This document shows, piece by piece, positions 27,716 through 37,289 of a stretch of DNA of 64,000 bases (positions are counted from its first letter, which is position 1; each line of letters begins with the position of its first letter). This stretch comes from Gilliamella apis (lineage in GTDB: Bacteria > Pseudomonadota > Gammaproteobacteria > Enterobacterales > Orbaceae), in the NCBI RefSeq assembly GCF_030758615.1, contig NZ_CP132381.1:1426001-1490000 (forward strand). The letters are read 5' to 3'. Position numbers and translations under genes: made by a program. The notes beneath the pieces were generated by a model. That model did not search any database, was not told where the DNA came from, and saw only the letters and a program-made list of their open reading frames with translations.

Positions 27716-30700
27716 ATGGCAGAAGAAATTAAATCATTAACACTAAAAATTAATACTCAAAGTGTTGAAGAAGCGAATAGAAAATTAGATGAATTCAGCA
27801 AAAAAGCGAGAAATGCAGCCGCAGCGACAGATGATCTAACAGCGGCAAAAAAACGAGCATCAACTGTTACAGCTGAAGAACTGAGGGACTTTGAACGGGT
27901 TTATCAAAATGCGATTAAAAGTGCCAAAGCAACCCGACAAGCAGCAGATGAAGCGAGAAAACTTGCACTTTCCCGAAAACAACTAGCTGATTCCGGAGAC
28001 AAACTCTATACAAGCTTTAGACTGCAAATTGACAGTTTAAAAAATTCAAGTGCATCCTCAAAAGAGTTGAAAAAAATCACTGCACAATTAGGAGCATCAT
28101 ATAAGTCGGGAAATCTTGATATTAACAACTATAAACAATTATTGGTTGATGTAGCGCTTAAACATAAAGAAGTAGCAAGTGCCGAACAAAATGCTAGTAA
28201 TGTTAAAATTAGTTATTCCAACCAACTAAAAGCCCAAGCAGCAGCTCAGGATTTGTCTAAAGAACAAATGCTAAAATATCAATCAGCACAATTAGGGGCG
28301 GGATATTCAGCAGACGTATATTTTAAAAAAGTAACTAGAGCATCAACAGCAACTAAATCTTTCGAAGATGCAACAAGAACTGCTACCACACAAACAGCTT
28401 CAATGTATCTACAAATAATGAAAGGTGATTTTTCAGGATTTCAGACATCTTTAATGTCTATGGTTATGCAAAATGGAGTAGGAAATACATTTAGCACACT
28501 ATTAACCTCATTAAATCCTCTCAATATTGGTATTTCTGCTGTGATTGGTCTGTTTGGTAATATGATACCAAAATTATTTGAAACGGAAAGCGCGACAGAG
28601 CAATTAGCGGCAGCTCAAGAGCACTTGAATACTGTTATGTCACAAGATAAGCAGACCGGAGAATTTTTTCTGTCTGACGAAATGATGAAATTGTTGAAAA
28701 ACAATCGTGAACTCGCTAAAGCAGAACTCAAGTCAAGTGAAAAAGACCTAAAAACACTAGTATCAAGTGCGAAAAAAGAGTTGCAGGATGGATTAAAGGG
28801 AATTGAGCAAGCAGGCTTTGAAAGCGCAATGAAACTAGGCTCGCTTAAAGGAAAAACTGGATTAAATGAGGTACTGACAGCGATTCAGGAAATTAAAGCG
28901 AGCGGCAAAGATTTAAATTCTATGCTTGATTCAACAGACGCGCTTACTAAAAGAAGCATGACTGACATAAAAGCAAAAATAAATAACTATGCGATTTACT
29001 TTGGTACAACAAAAGAGCAAGCTCAAAGTATTCTTGAGCTGATGGCTGATATACAATCTGAAACAGATTCAATAAAAGCGGCAGAAAAAATCAATAGACT
29101 TATTAACGAATTAAGCACGTTGTACAATAATACAAATAACCCTTCAGACGGTCTAGATACACTTATCCGTAAACTGAAAGAAATAGCAAATAAAGCAAAT
29201 GGAGCTGCAGGCGAGATTAAGCGCTTAAGTGAATCAAAAGATTTAGAGGAAAAAATCGACCCCAAAAAGAGCCCGTTTTATAAATACTCTCAAATGACAA
29301 TGACACCTCGACAAAGAGCGGACATGGAAATTGCTGAGATGAAAGAGGCAGCAATAGAAAATAATAAAATGTATGACGAGAATAGCCCGTATTATGCCTC
29401 AAAACAGAAAATTAATGATACCGCAAATGCAATATATGCTCGACACCTCAAAGAAGGTAGATCATCATCTACATCCAATATTCTTCAAACTTCGCAACAA
29501 CAAGAAATAAGCTTGATAAATCAACTTAATACTTTACGAGAACAATCTTCAACGCTCAACACAATGACATCTGAGCGTCAAAAATACTTTGAACTACAAG
29601 CTCAAATCGAAACTTTAGAAAACCAAAGTGATAAAAGTAAACTTACCGCACAAGAGAAGTATATTTTAGGGCATAAAGAAGCATTGTTAGCTCAACAAGA
29701 AAAAAATGCTGCTCTTAGCGAAGAGATTGAACAATATCAAGCGTCTATCAAGGCTCTGCAACAGATACGCGAATATACGGCAAATATAGTTTCTCAATCG
29801 GAAATAAAACAAGCTACTTTCGGGATGACTTCAAAACAGTCAAACAGAGCAAATGAACTTATCCAATTAGATAAAAAAGAAGAAGGTGATCTAGAAAAAA
29901 TCAAAGATCCAACCGAAGTAGCAAAAATTACAGAAGAATATACTAAAGCTAAGCAGGCACTTGAACAAAGTTGGCAATTGGAAGATCAGCATGAAGGTGA
30001 TTGGTTTGCTGGCTTAAAATTAGGTATAAATGAATTTGCTGAGAATGGTTTAAATGTATTTAATGGATTTCGTGACATCGCCAGCAATGCTATGGGATCG
30101 GTTAGTCGTTCATTAACTGAATTAGTGACTACTGGTAAAACGGACTTTAAATCATTAACTAAATCAATTTTAACAAATATTATTGAAATTATTAATAAAT
30201 TATTATTAGCTAAAGCAATTCAATCTGCGATGGGGTGGCTGGGTGGTGGTGCCGGAGGCGGTGCAGGTGCTGCTACTGGTGGGCTACAACAAGCCTATAG
30301 CGGTGGGCTAATTCATGGTTACGCTAAAGGTGGTGGTGTTGGTTATAACAATGAACCTGGTGGTTATACTGGCAATGGTAATAAATATACCCCTGCAGGT
30401 ATTGTGCATAAAGGTGAATTTGTGTTCACTAAAGAATCGACTAAACGCATTGGTGTAGCAAATTTATATGCACTAATGAGAGAAGCACAGCACGGATATG
30501 CTGATGGTGGATACGTTAATGTTGGTCACGCTTTGCCAGTTGCTTTTGTTGGTAAATCAAGTAGTCCATCAAATTCAGTTAATGTAAATACAAGCGTTGC
30601 AATTAATATGCAGTCCAATAATTCTTCACAACCGCAAGCTGGCAATATTAATCAGAATGCACTTGAAGCTCAGATTAAGCCAATTATTCAAAAAAATATA

Positions 30701-30763
30701 GGCGAAGCTTTACAAAGATCCACATCACCTGGCGGTGATTTGTACATTTTGTTAAATAGGTGA
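27716..30763 (+). CDS. tail tape measure protein
   Basis: A 1015-residue tape measure protein that sets tail length. It has long helical/coiled-coil stretches (about residues 1-170 and 560-700), a hydrophobic segment near 240-270, and a glycine-rich C-terminal domain (GGGAGGGAGAATGGLQQAYS, then KGEFVFTKESTKRIG and LYALMREAQHGYADGGYVN) characteristic of lambda-type tape measures. The start at 27716 uses GGAG 7 nt upstream; a GTG nine codons earlier overlaps the terminator and is unlikely. The length implies a tail of roughly 150 nm by the usual residue-length rule (inference). Confidence 0.93.
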   Translation: MAEEIKSLTLKINTQSVEEANRKLDEFSKKARNAAAATDDLTAAKKRASTVTAEELRDFERVYQNAIKSAKATRQAADEARKLALSRKQLADSGDKLYTSFRLQIDSLKNSSASSKELKKITAQLGASYKSGNLDINNYKQLLVDVALKHKEVASAEQNASNVKISYSNQLKAQAAAQDLSKEQMLKYQSAQLGAGYSADVYFKKVTRASTATKSFEDATRTATTQTASMYLQIMKGDFSGFQTSLMSMVMQNGVGNTFSTLLTSLNPLNIGISAVIGLFGNMIPKLFETESATEQLAAAQEHLNTVMSQDKQTGEFFLSDEMMKLLKNNRELAKAELKSSEKDLKTLVSSAKKELQDGLKGIEQAGFESAMKLGSLKGKTGLNEVLTAIQEIKASGKDLNSMLDSTDALTKRSMTDIKAKINNYAIYFGTTKEQAQSILELMADIQSETDSIKAAEKINRLINELSTLYNNTNNPSDGLDTLIRKLKEIANKANGAAGEIKRLSESKDLEEKIDPKKSPFYKYSQMTMTPRQRADMEIAEMKEAAIENNKMYDENSPYYASKQKINDTANAIYARHLKEGRSSSTSNILQTSQQQEISLINQLNTLREQSSTLNTMTSERQKYFELQAQIETLENQSDKSKLTAQEKYILGHKEALLAQQEKNAALSEEIEQYQASIKALQQIREYTANIVSQSEIKQATFGMTSKQSNRANELIQLDKKEEGDLEKIKDPTEVAKITEEYTKAKQALEQSWQLEDQHEGDWFAGLKLGINEFAENGLNVFNGFRDIASNAMGSVSRSLTELVTTGKTDFKSLTKSILTNIIEIINKLLLAKAIQSAMGWLGGGAGGGAGAATGGLQQAYSGGLIHGYAKGGGVGYNNEPGGYTGNGNKYTPAGIVHKGEFVFTKESTKRIGVANLYALMREAQHGYADGGYVNVGHALPVAFVGKSSSPSNSVNVNTSVAINMQSNNSSQPQAGNINQNALEAQIKPIIQKNIGEALQRSTSPGGDLYILLNR

Positions 30764-30769
30764 TAAATA

Positions 30770-31129
30770 ATGGAAATTGATAAATTCGAATGGCGAACAA
30801 TGGGGCATCCTAAGGGCTCAGATTCGTCAAATATTAATGAAATTAGTTTTGGCGATGGCTATAAGCAATTATTCGCTAATGGAATTAATAATAATAGTGA
30901 GTCATGGGAACTAACCTACACTGGAAATCTTGAAGAAGTAGCGAAAGTTAGGGCATTTCTAAATTCGCACATTATTGAATCTTTTTTGTGGACTAATCCG
31001 TATGGCGAAGAAAAATTTTACCGAGTTGTAAATAACTCTATCACATCGGAATTTCTTAGTAAAAATGTTATCTCACTATCCTTTCAGTTTGTGCAATCAT
31101 TTTCGTCGACCGTAAGTATTTTAATGTAA
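30770..31129 (+). CDS. minor tail protein M-like
   Basis: A 119-residue protein of the Phage_min_tail (gpM) family: MEIDKFEWRTMGHPKGSDSS, FGDGYKQLFANGINNNSESW, and the FLWTNPYGEEKFYRV segment that mirrors gpM's conserved aromatic motif. It belongs to the tail-tip baseplate and lies 6 nt after the tape measure gene. Confidence 0.87.
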   Translation: MEIDKFEWRTMGHPKGSDSSNINEISFGDGYKQLFANGINNNSESWELTYTGNLEEVAKVRAFLNSHIIESFLWTNPYGEEKFYRVVNNSITSEFLSKNVISLSFQFVQSFSSTVSILM

Positions 31130-31272
31130 AATAATATATTTCTAACTTTTAAGCTTATTTTTGATGAATATAATGTCTTAATAAGAAAATTAATCATGAT
31201 TTATTTATATCTGAGTTAATAAGTTTTAAAAAAAAATTTAACTTTTAAGAGAAAATAGAAGTTATTCGCCAT

Positions 31273-31296
31273 AAACCGCTATTCAGCGGTTTTTTT
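31273..31296 (+). terminator. terminator between M-like and L-like genes
   Basis: AAACCGCT / AGCGGTTT stem with an ATTC loop and a T-run, ending 17 bp before the L-like start. About 140 bp of non-coding AT-rich DNA precedes it. TCTGGAGAAAA follows, as at 27677. Confidence 0.87.
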
Positions 31297-31313
31297 ATGT
31301 CTGGAGAAAATAA

Positions 31314-32048
31314 ATGTCTATAACTCAAGATTTACAAGCTCTTGAAGGAAATCAACTAATACAACTCATAGAAGTTGATGGCTCTAAATTTGGACTTAAT
31401 GAAGTTTTAAGATTTCATGCTCATAACATACCATTGAAAGGTTGGGCATCTTTTATTTATGAAAATATGCCATCTATTCATTGGCAAGGTCACGAATATT
31501 TTCCTTTTCCGTACGAATTAAGTGGTATTGAGTTAAGTAGTACTGGATCTCAACCAACGCCAGAATTATCCATAGGTAATATTGATGGCAAAGTGACCAA
31601 ACTTTGTCTTGATTATGAAGATTTAGTACAAGCTAAAGTTAAAATTCACACAACAATGGCTAAGTATCTTGATGATTGCAATTGGCTTGATGGCAACCCT
31701 CATGCTGATCCTCTTCAAGAACGAGTTCAGCTTTTCTTTATTAATAAAAAGAAAGAAGAAACTAAAGAAGTAATCAAATTTGAACTTTGCTCTCCATTTG
31801 ATATACAAAATTTACAACTTCCTACCCGTCAGATAACTACAGTTTGTACTTGGTGTATGCGTGGTTGGTATCGAAGTGGTAATGGTTGTGATTATACTGG
31901 TGATAAATATTTTACTAAAGATGGAATACCGACAGATGATCCCGCAAAAGATGAATGTGGTGGTTTATTAAAAGATTGCAAAGCAAGGCATGGTAATAAT
32001 CCTCTTCCATTTGGTGGTTTTCCTGCAGCCAATCTTCAAGGTAAGTAA
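31314..32048 (+). CDS. minor tail protein L-like
   Basis: A 244-residue gpL-family tail-tip protein. The C-terminal third has the cysteine pattern CTWCMRGWYRSGNGCDYTG followed by DECGGLLKDCKARHG, and ends with PLPFGGFPAAN, both typical of gpL, which in lambda binds an iron-sulphur cluster. The ligands are retained, so a similar cluster is expected. It overlaps nothing; the K-like gene begins 2 nt after its stop. Confidence 0.9.
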   Translation: MSITQDLQALEGNQLIQLIEVDGSKFGLNEVLRFHAHNIPLKGWASFIYENMPSIHWQGHEYFPFPYELSGIELSSTGSQPTPELSIGNIDGKVTKLCLDYEDLVQAKVKIHTTMAKYLDDCNWLDGNPHADPLQERVQLFFINKKKEETKEVIKFELCSPFDIQNLQLPTRQITTVCTWCMRGWYRSGNGCDYTGDKYFTKDGIPTDDPAKDECGGLLKDCKARHGNNPLPFGGFPAANLQGK

Positions 32049-32049
32049 T

Positions 32050-32772
32050 ATGCGACAGAGATTATTTAATGCAATTATTAAACATGCTGAAAAAGAGTAT
32101 CCAAATGAAGCCTGTGGGTTGATTGTTGATACAGGTAAAACACAAAAATTTATTCCTTGTAAAAATATATCAGATAATCCTAAAGAACATTTTCAAATTT
32201 CCCCTGATGAACAGTTGAAAGCTGAAGAACAAGGTGAAATTATTATGATTATCCATTCCCACCCAGATTCACCGATGTTAGTGCCATCTGAGTTTGATCG
32301 TATTCAATGTGATTATTCGGGAATTGAGTGGGGGATTGTTTCTTTTCCTGAAGGTGATTTCTGCACAATTTCTCCTCGATGTGATCGAGATTATACCGGC
32401 CGACAATGGTTACTTGGGTATGCTGATTGTTGGTCGCTGATTTTAGATTACTATCAGCGTGAATATAACATAACGCTTAAGAATTATTCTGTTCCCCGTG
32501 AGTGGTGGGAAAACGGTAAAGAAAATATCTATGAAGATCATTGGCAAACAGAGGGATTTATTGAGGTTGAATTAAGCGATATCAAGCTGGGCGATATTAT
32601 TATGATGCGTTTGAATGCAAACGTAACCAATCATGCCGCAATTTATATCGGTGATAATCGCCTTCTTCATCATGCATTTGGTCAATTATCCTCACGCACC
32701 CCTTACGGAAAATATTATAGAGATAGAACGGTTCGCATTGTACGACATAAGGAGTTATTCGATGCTAAGTAA
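32050..32772 (+). CDS. tail assembly protein K-like (JAMM plus NlpC/P60 domains)
   Basis: A 240-residue two-domain protein. The N-terminal Mov34/JAMM metallopeptidase domain shows HSHPDSPMLVPSEFD (zinc ligands) near residue 85, with the upstream glutamate in NEACGLIV. The C-terminal NlpC/P60 domain shows YADCWSLILDYY (catalytic Cys near 139) and NHAAIYIGDNRLLHH (His). Such proteins help tail-tip assembly and may cut peptidoglycan on entry. I start at 32050, 1 nt after the L-like stop, rather than at an upstream in-frame ATG inside the L-like gene. Confidence 0.9.
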   Translation: MRQRLFNAIIKHAEKEYPNEACGLIVDTGKTQKFIPCKNISDNPKEHFQISPDEQLKAEEQGEIIMIIHSHPDSPMLVPSEFDRIQCDYSGIEWGIVSFPEGDFCTISPRCDRDYTGRQWLLGYADCWSLILDYYQREYNITLKNYSVPREWWENGKENIYEDHWQTEGFIEVELSDIKLGDIIMMRLNANVTNHAAIYIGDNRLLHHAFGQLSSRTPYGKYYRDRTVRIVRHKELFDAK

Positions 32773-33364
32773 TTTAACCTTTAAAGGCGCAATGGCTAAA
32801 CAATTTGGTAAAAACCATCAATATGACGTAAAAAACATCAAAGAGTTATTGAGAGCTTTATGTGCAACCAAAAAAGGTTTCGAAAAATATATGTCAAGCG
32901 CTCACTTAAAAGGGATCAAGTTTGCTTTTTTTGTAGATGGTAAAAATATCGGTATTGACGAATTTGATATCAATGCAACTGGTAGAAATTACATGATTAT
33001 GCCGGTATCTCAAGGTGCTAAAAGGGGAGGGTTTCTTCAAGTTGTAATCGGCGTGGTAGCAATTGTAGCTTCATTTTTTACAGGTGGTGCGTCGTTAACA
33101 CTTTTAGGTGCAACAATTGAAGCCTCGTCCATTTTGGCTAGTGTCGGTATCAGTATGGCTCTCGGAGGTATTGTTCAAATGCTAACTCCTCAGCCAAAAT
33201 TTAATGCAGGTACTTCTTCCAGTGCTGAAAATAAACCTAATTATGCCTTTGGTTCACCGGTTAATACGGATGCGGTAGGTCATCCTATACCGATATTATT
33301 TGGTGAACGTGAAATCGGTGGCGCATTTATTAATGCCGGTATTTATACAGAAGATCAGCAATAG
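32762..33364 (+). CDS. tail assembly protein I-like
   Basis: A 200-residue gpI-family protein. The N-terminal beta-grasp part starts LSNLTFKGAMAKQFGKNHQY; a glycine-rich hydrophobic stretch (about residues 85-150) resembles membrane-active segments of gpI; the end GHPIPILFGEREIGGAFINA matches the family tail. GGAG lies upstream, and the start overlaps the K-like stop by 11 nt. The longer upstream open reading is the other frame of K. Confidence 0.87.
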   Translation: MLSNLTFKGAMAKQFGKNHQYDVKNIKELLRALCATKKGFEKYMSSAHLKGIKFAFFVDGKNIGIDEFDINATGRNYMIMPVSQGAKRGGFLQVVIGVVAIVASFFTGGASLTLLGATIEASSILASVGISMALGGIVQMLTPQPKFNAGTSSSAENKPNYAFGSPVNTDAVGHPIPILFGEREIGGAFINAGIYTEDQQ

Positions 33365-33371
33365 GTGAATC

Positions 33372-36300
33372 ATGGAAACGCAAATTATTGAAGGTCAAAA
33401 AGGTGGAAGTAAAAAACCGCACAATCCTTACGAGCAACCTGACAACTTGCTTTCAACCGCTAAACTTAAAATGCTTATAGCACTAAGTGAAGGCGAAATT
33501 GAAGGTAGTTTAACGGCGCAAAACATATTTATCGATAAAACACCGTTAGCTAATCCAGACGGAACGTATAATTTTAAAGGTGTTCATTGGGAATTTCGCA
33601 ATGGCAGTCAAACGCAAGATTATATTCAAGGTATGCCTGAGGTCAGCAATGAATTAAAAGCAAATTTTGCTGTTAAAACTGATATGCCATGGGTACGTTC
33701 ATTTTCCAATTTAGAGTTGGATGCAGTAAGAATTAAACTTAGTTTACCATCTCATGTTAGTTATAGAGATAATGGCGATATGGTAGGAACGACAACACAT
33801 TATACTATTGATTTATCTGTTGATGGTAGTGCTTTTGAAACTGTATTAAATGGTAAATTCGATGGTAAAACCACATCAGCTTATCAACGAGATCACCGTA
33901 TAGATCTTCCTAATGCCATTCAAGGGTGGACAATTCGTGTTAGGCGAATAACTCCAGATTCAAAATCAAGTAAACTAGTGAATGCATTTGGTGTTTCTTC
34001 ATATGCAGAAGTGATTGATAACAAATTACGTTATCCTAACACCGCATTGTTATATGTAGAGCTAGATGCGTCAGAATTTAATGGCTCTGTTCCATTAGTA
34101 ACATGTAAATTAAAAGGTAAAGTTGTTCAAGTTCCAGACAATTATGACCCTGTATCAAGAACATATTTTGGCGAATGGAATGGTACATTCAAGATGGCTT
34201 ACACAAATAATCCTGCCTGGATAGCCCATTATTTAATGCGTGATGAGATAGCTGGAATGGGAACAAGAATTGAGTCTTCTATGATTGATAAATGGGCTAT
34301 CTATCAACTGGGACAATATTGCGATCAGATGGTTTCTGATGGCAAAGGGGGTAAAGAACCTCGTTTTACTTGCAATGAGTATATACAAAGTCAACGCGAC
34401 GCTTACGCAGTATTAAAAGATTTGGTTGCCTCATTTAGAGGTATAACTTTTTGGGGTAATGACCAAATCTATTTAACGTCAGATATGCCACAAGATGAGC
34501 CTGATTTTATTTATCACCCTTCTAATGTTATTGGTGATATTGTTTATGCAGGTGGCTCTTATAAAAATCGTTATACCTCTTGTCTGGTCGCCTATTCAAA
34601 TCCAGACAATCATTACTGCGATGATGTTGAAACAGTCTGGGATAATGACCTAATGCGTCGGTATGATGTAAATGTAATGAAACTAACAGCTATTGGTTGT
34701 ACATCACAAAGCGAGGCGCAGCGACGAGGCCGCTGGGCATTACTCTCTAATGTAAAAGATGGCGTTGTAACATTTTCTGTAGGTCTTGATGGTTATATTC
34801 CTTTACCTGCCCGCATAATCGGTATTGCCGATCCATCACGTTCTGGAAAGGAAAATGGAGGACGGATTCATGAGGTTAATGGTAGAAAAATTACATTAGA
34901 TAGACCTGTTGATTATGATGTTGGCGATAGATTGGTAATTAATTTACCTGACGGAACAGCACAAAGCCGAACTATAAAATCAATTAGTAAAGATAAAAGA
35001 ACAGTTACTGTAACAGCCAATTATAAAGTTCCCCCTGTTGCTGGAGCAGTTTGGTGTATTGATAGTGATAATGTTGCTATTCAGTATTATAGAGTAACAT
35101 CCATATCAGCTAAAGAGAATCAACAATTTACTATTACTGCTGTTCAACATGATCCGGAAAAGTTTAAATATATTGACAATGGTGTAAGATTAGAACCTAA
35201 ACCAATAACTGTAACACCGTCAAGTACTATATCTGCGCCTAAAAATATCGTTATTTCTGAAAGTAGCTATGTGTCACAAGGCTTATCTGTAGCCTCTCTA
35301 GAAGTCAATTGGGATAAAGTAGATGGTGCTATAAATTACATTGCGCAATGGCGCAAAGATAAGTGTACATGGATAAATACCGGACAAACTAATGGTACAA
35401 GTTTTACTGTTAATGGCATTTATTCCGGTGTTTACGATGTTCGTGTGCGCGCGGTCAATGCAGTTGAAACATCTTCACCGTGGGCTTACTCAGAAGCTAC
35501 AGCGATTAAAGGTAAGATTGGCAAACCAGAAAAACCAGTAAATTTTACTGCTTCAGAGGATGTGATATTCGGAATTGACTTAAATTGGTCATTTCCAAAA
35601 GGTAGTGGTGATACAAGTCATACGGAAATCCAATACTCAACTAATGAAAATGAAGAAAATGCATTACTTCTTAGCAATGTTCCTTATCCAAGTTATAGTC
35701 ATTCTCAAACGGGACTTTCGATAGGACAAGTCTTTTTTTATCGAGCTAGATTAGTTGATAAAATTGGTAACACAAGCGATTGGACAGATTGGGTTAGAGG
35801 CATATCAAGCACTAATACTAATGATTTAACCGATCATATTTTTAATGAGATTAAGGAAACCGATGCTTGGAATTCATTAGTTGATTCTATTGATAATGTT
35901 GTTAACAACTCGATAGATAATGCCAAAGCTATTATTGAAAATGCATTAGCTAATGATATTGAGACTAAACAAAGGAGAATTGAAAACAGTAAGTTATCAG
36001 CTGAAATTAAAGAAACTAATGCTGTTTTATTATCTGAAAAAGAAGCTACATCGATTGCACTAAAAGAATTACATTCAAAGTATGGTAATGTCAGTAGCGA
36101 TTTATCGGAATTAAGACAAACAACAGCGGAACAAAATTCAGCAACAAGCAAATCGATTGATTCATTAACGGCAAAAGTTGGTAATGTTAGTAGTGATTTA
36201 TCCCAATTTAAACAGGTTACAACAAATCAAAACTCAGCAACAGCACAAGCAATTCAATCTATCAATACAAAAGTTGGTGACGTTTCCACCTCAATATCGG

Positions 36301-37241
36301 ATGTTAGTAAAACCGTAAATAATCTGGATGGAAAAGTTTCAGCCCAACGTAGCATTAAAGTTAAAGTAGATAGTAAAGGTCAGCAATATGCAGCAGGAAT
36401 GAGTATCGGTGTTGAAAATACCGATAAAGGCATGCAGTCTAATATAATCTTTTTACAAGATCGTTTTTCCATTATGAATGCTGCCGGAGGAAATCCTCAG
36501 CCAATTTTTACCACTCACGGCAATCAAGTTGTTATTAATGAAGCTGTTATAGGTAATGGGACAATAACAGATGCAAAAATAAAAAACGCATCAATTACAA
36601 GTGCAAAAATTAGTAATGTCATTCAATCTGATAATTTTATTGACAATGTATCTGGTTGGCAATTATCAAGAGATAACGGCAGGCTAAAAGCAGTTAATGC
36701 TGAAATTTCTGGAAAATTACGAGCGACATCAGGAGAAATGGATAATGTTGTTATTAATGAAAATTGTCAAATAAAAGGTACTTTGAATGTCAATCAAATA
36801 AAAGGGAATGTTCTATCGACAAAACTTTTTAAGAAAAAAATTACTATTGCAGAAACAAACCCAAACCAAAAAGTCCATGTAATGAATATTGAGGCATCTG
36901 GAGAGTGGCAAACATTATGTTTTATCGAGACAATTAAAATTCGTCGCGGAAAAAGGAATATCGTAATACCAGGAAATAACTTACCAAATACATTTGAGCA
37001 TATAAGAGGGAATATGCGTTTTTTATTTAATGATCTATATCCCTATGAAGTTAATAAATTTTACATAAGCAATATAGGATTTCACAATTTAATTTTACCA
37101 ATTCCTCCATTTTCTGCTGGTGAACGAGTTGAAATATCACTAACTATTAATAAGCCTGCATCAGGAACTATTATTTATGATTTATTTTTTGATTCACTAG
37201 TTTTTTTAATGAAAAACTCTAACGGTTTTCTATCTGATTAA
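33372..37241 (+). CDS. host-specificity/tail tip protein J-like
   Basis: A 1289-residue central tail fibre protein of the gpJ family. The N-terminal 600 residues carry the conserved hub domain (GGSKKPHNPYEQPDNLLSTA, ALSEGEIEG, RDEIAGMGTRIES). Two fibronectin III-like modules follow (about 620-830), then a coiled-coil region with repeated GNVSSDLSELRQTTAEQNSA-like units (about 890-990), then a DUF1983-like region (SIGVENTDKGMQSNIIFLQD), and a divergent C-terminus that would contact the receptor. Confidence 0.92.
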   Translation: METQIIEGQKGGSKKPHNPYEQPDNLLSTAKLKMLIALSEGEIEGSLTAQNIFIDKTPLANPDGTYNFKGVHWEFRNGSQTQDYIQGMPEVSNELKANFAVKTDMPWVRSFSNLELDAVRIKLSLPSHVSYRDNGDMVGTTTHYTIDLSVDGSAFETVLNGKFDGKTTSAYQRDHRIDLPNAIQGWTIRVRRITPDSKSSKLVNAFGVSSYAEVIDNKLRYPNTALLYVELDASEFNGSVPLVTCKLKGKVVQVPDNYDPVSRTYFGEWNGTFKMAYTNNPAWIAHYLMRDEIAGMGTRIESSMIDKWAIYQLGQYCDQMVSDGKGGKEPRFTCNEYIQSQRDAYAVLKDLVASFRGITFWGNDQIYLTSDMPQDEPDFIYHPSNVIGDIVYAGGSYKNRYTSCLVAYSNPDNHYCDDVETVWDNDLMRRYDVNVMKLTAIGCTSQSEAQRRGRWALLSNVKDGVVTFSVGLDGYIPLPARIIGIADPSRSGKENGGRIHEVNGRKITLDRPVDYDVGDRLVINLPDGTAQSRTIKSISKDKRTVTVTANYKVPPVAGAVWCIDSDNVAIQYYRVTSISAKENQQFTITAVQHDPEKFKYIDNGVRLEPKPITVTPSSTISAPKNIVISESSYVSQGLSVASLEVNWDKVDGAINYIAQWRKDKCTWINTGQTNGTSFTVNGIYSGVYDVRVRAVNAVETSSPWAYSEATAIKGKIGKPEKPVNFTASEDVIFGIDLNWSFPKGSGDTSHTEIQYSTNENEENALLLSNVPYPSYSHSQTGLSIGQVFFYRARLVDKIGNTSDWTDWVRGISSTNTNDLTDHIFNEIKETDAWNSLVDSIDNVVNNSIDNAKAIIENALANDIETKQRRIENSKLSAEIKETNAVLLSEKEATSIALKELHSKYGNVSSDLSELRQTTAEQNSATSKSIDSLTAKVGNVSSDLSQFKQVTTNQNSATAQAIQSINTKVGDVSTSISDVSKTVNNLDGKVSAQRSIKVKVDSKGQQYAAGMSIGVENTDKGMQSNIIFLQDRFSIMNAAGGNPQPIFTTHGNQVVINEAVIGNGTITDAKIKNASITSAKISNVIQSDNFIDNVSGWQLSRDNGRLKAVNAEISGKLRATSGEMDNVVINENCQIKGTLNVNQIKGNVLSTKLFKKKITIAETNPNQKVHVMNIEASGEWQTLCFIETIKIRRGKRNIVIPGNNLPNTFEHIRGNMRFLFNDLYPYEVNKFYISNIGFHNLILPIPPFSAGERVEISLTINKPASGTIIYDLFFDSLVFLMKNSNGFLSD

Positions 37242-37289
37242 AAAATTAATAGCAACATTATAATTTGAAATTTCAAAATAAGGAAAAAT

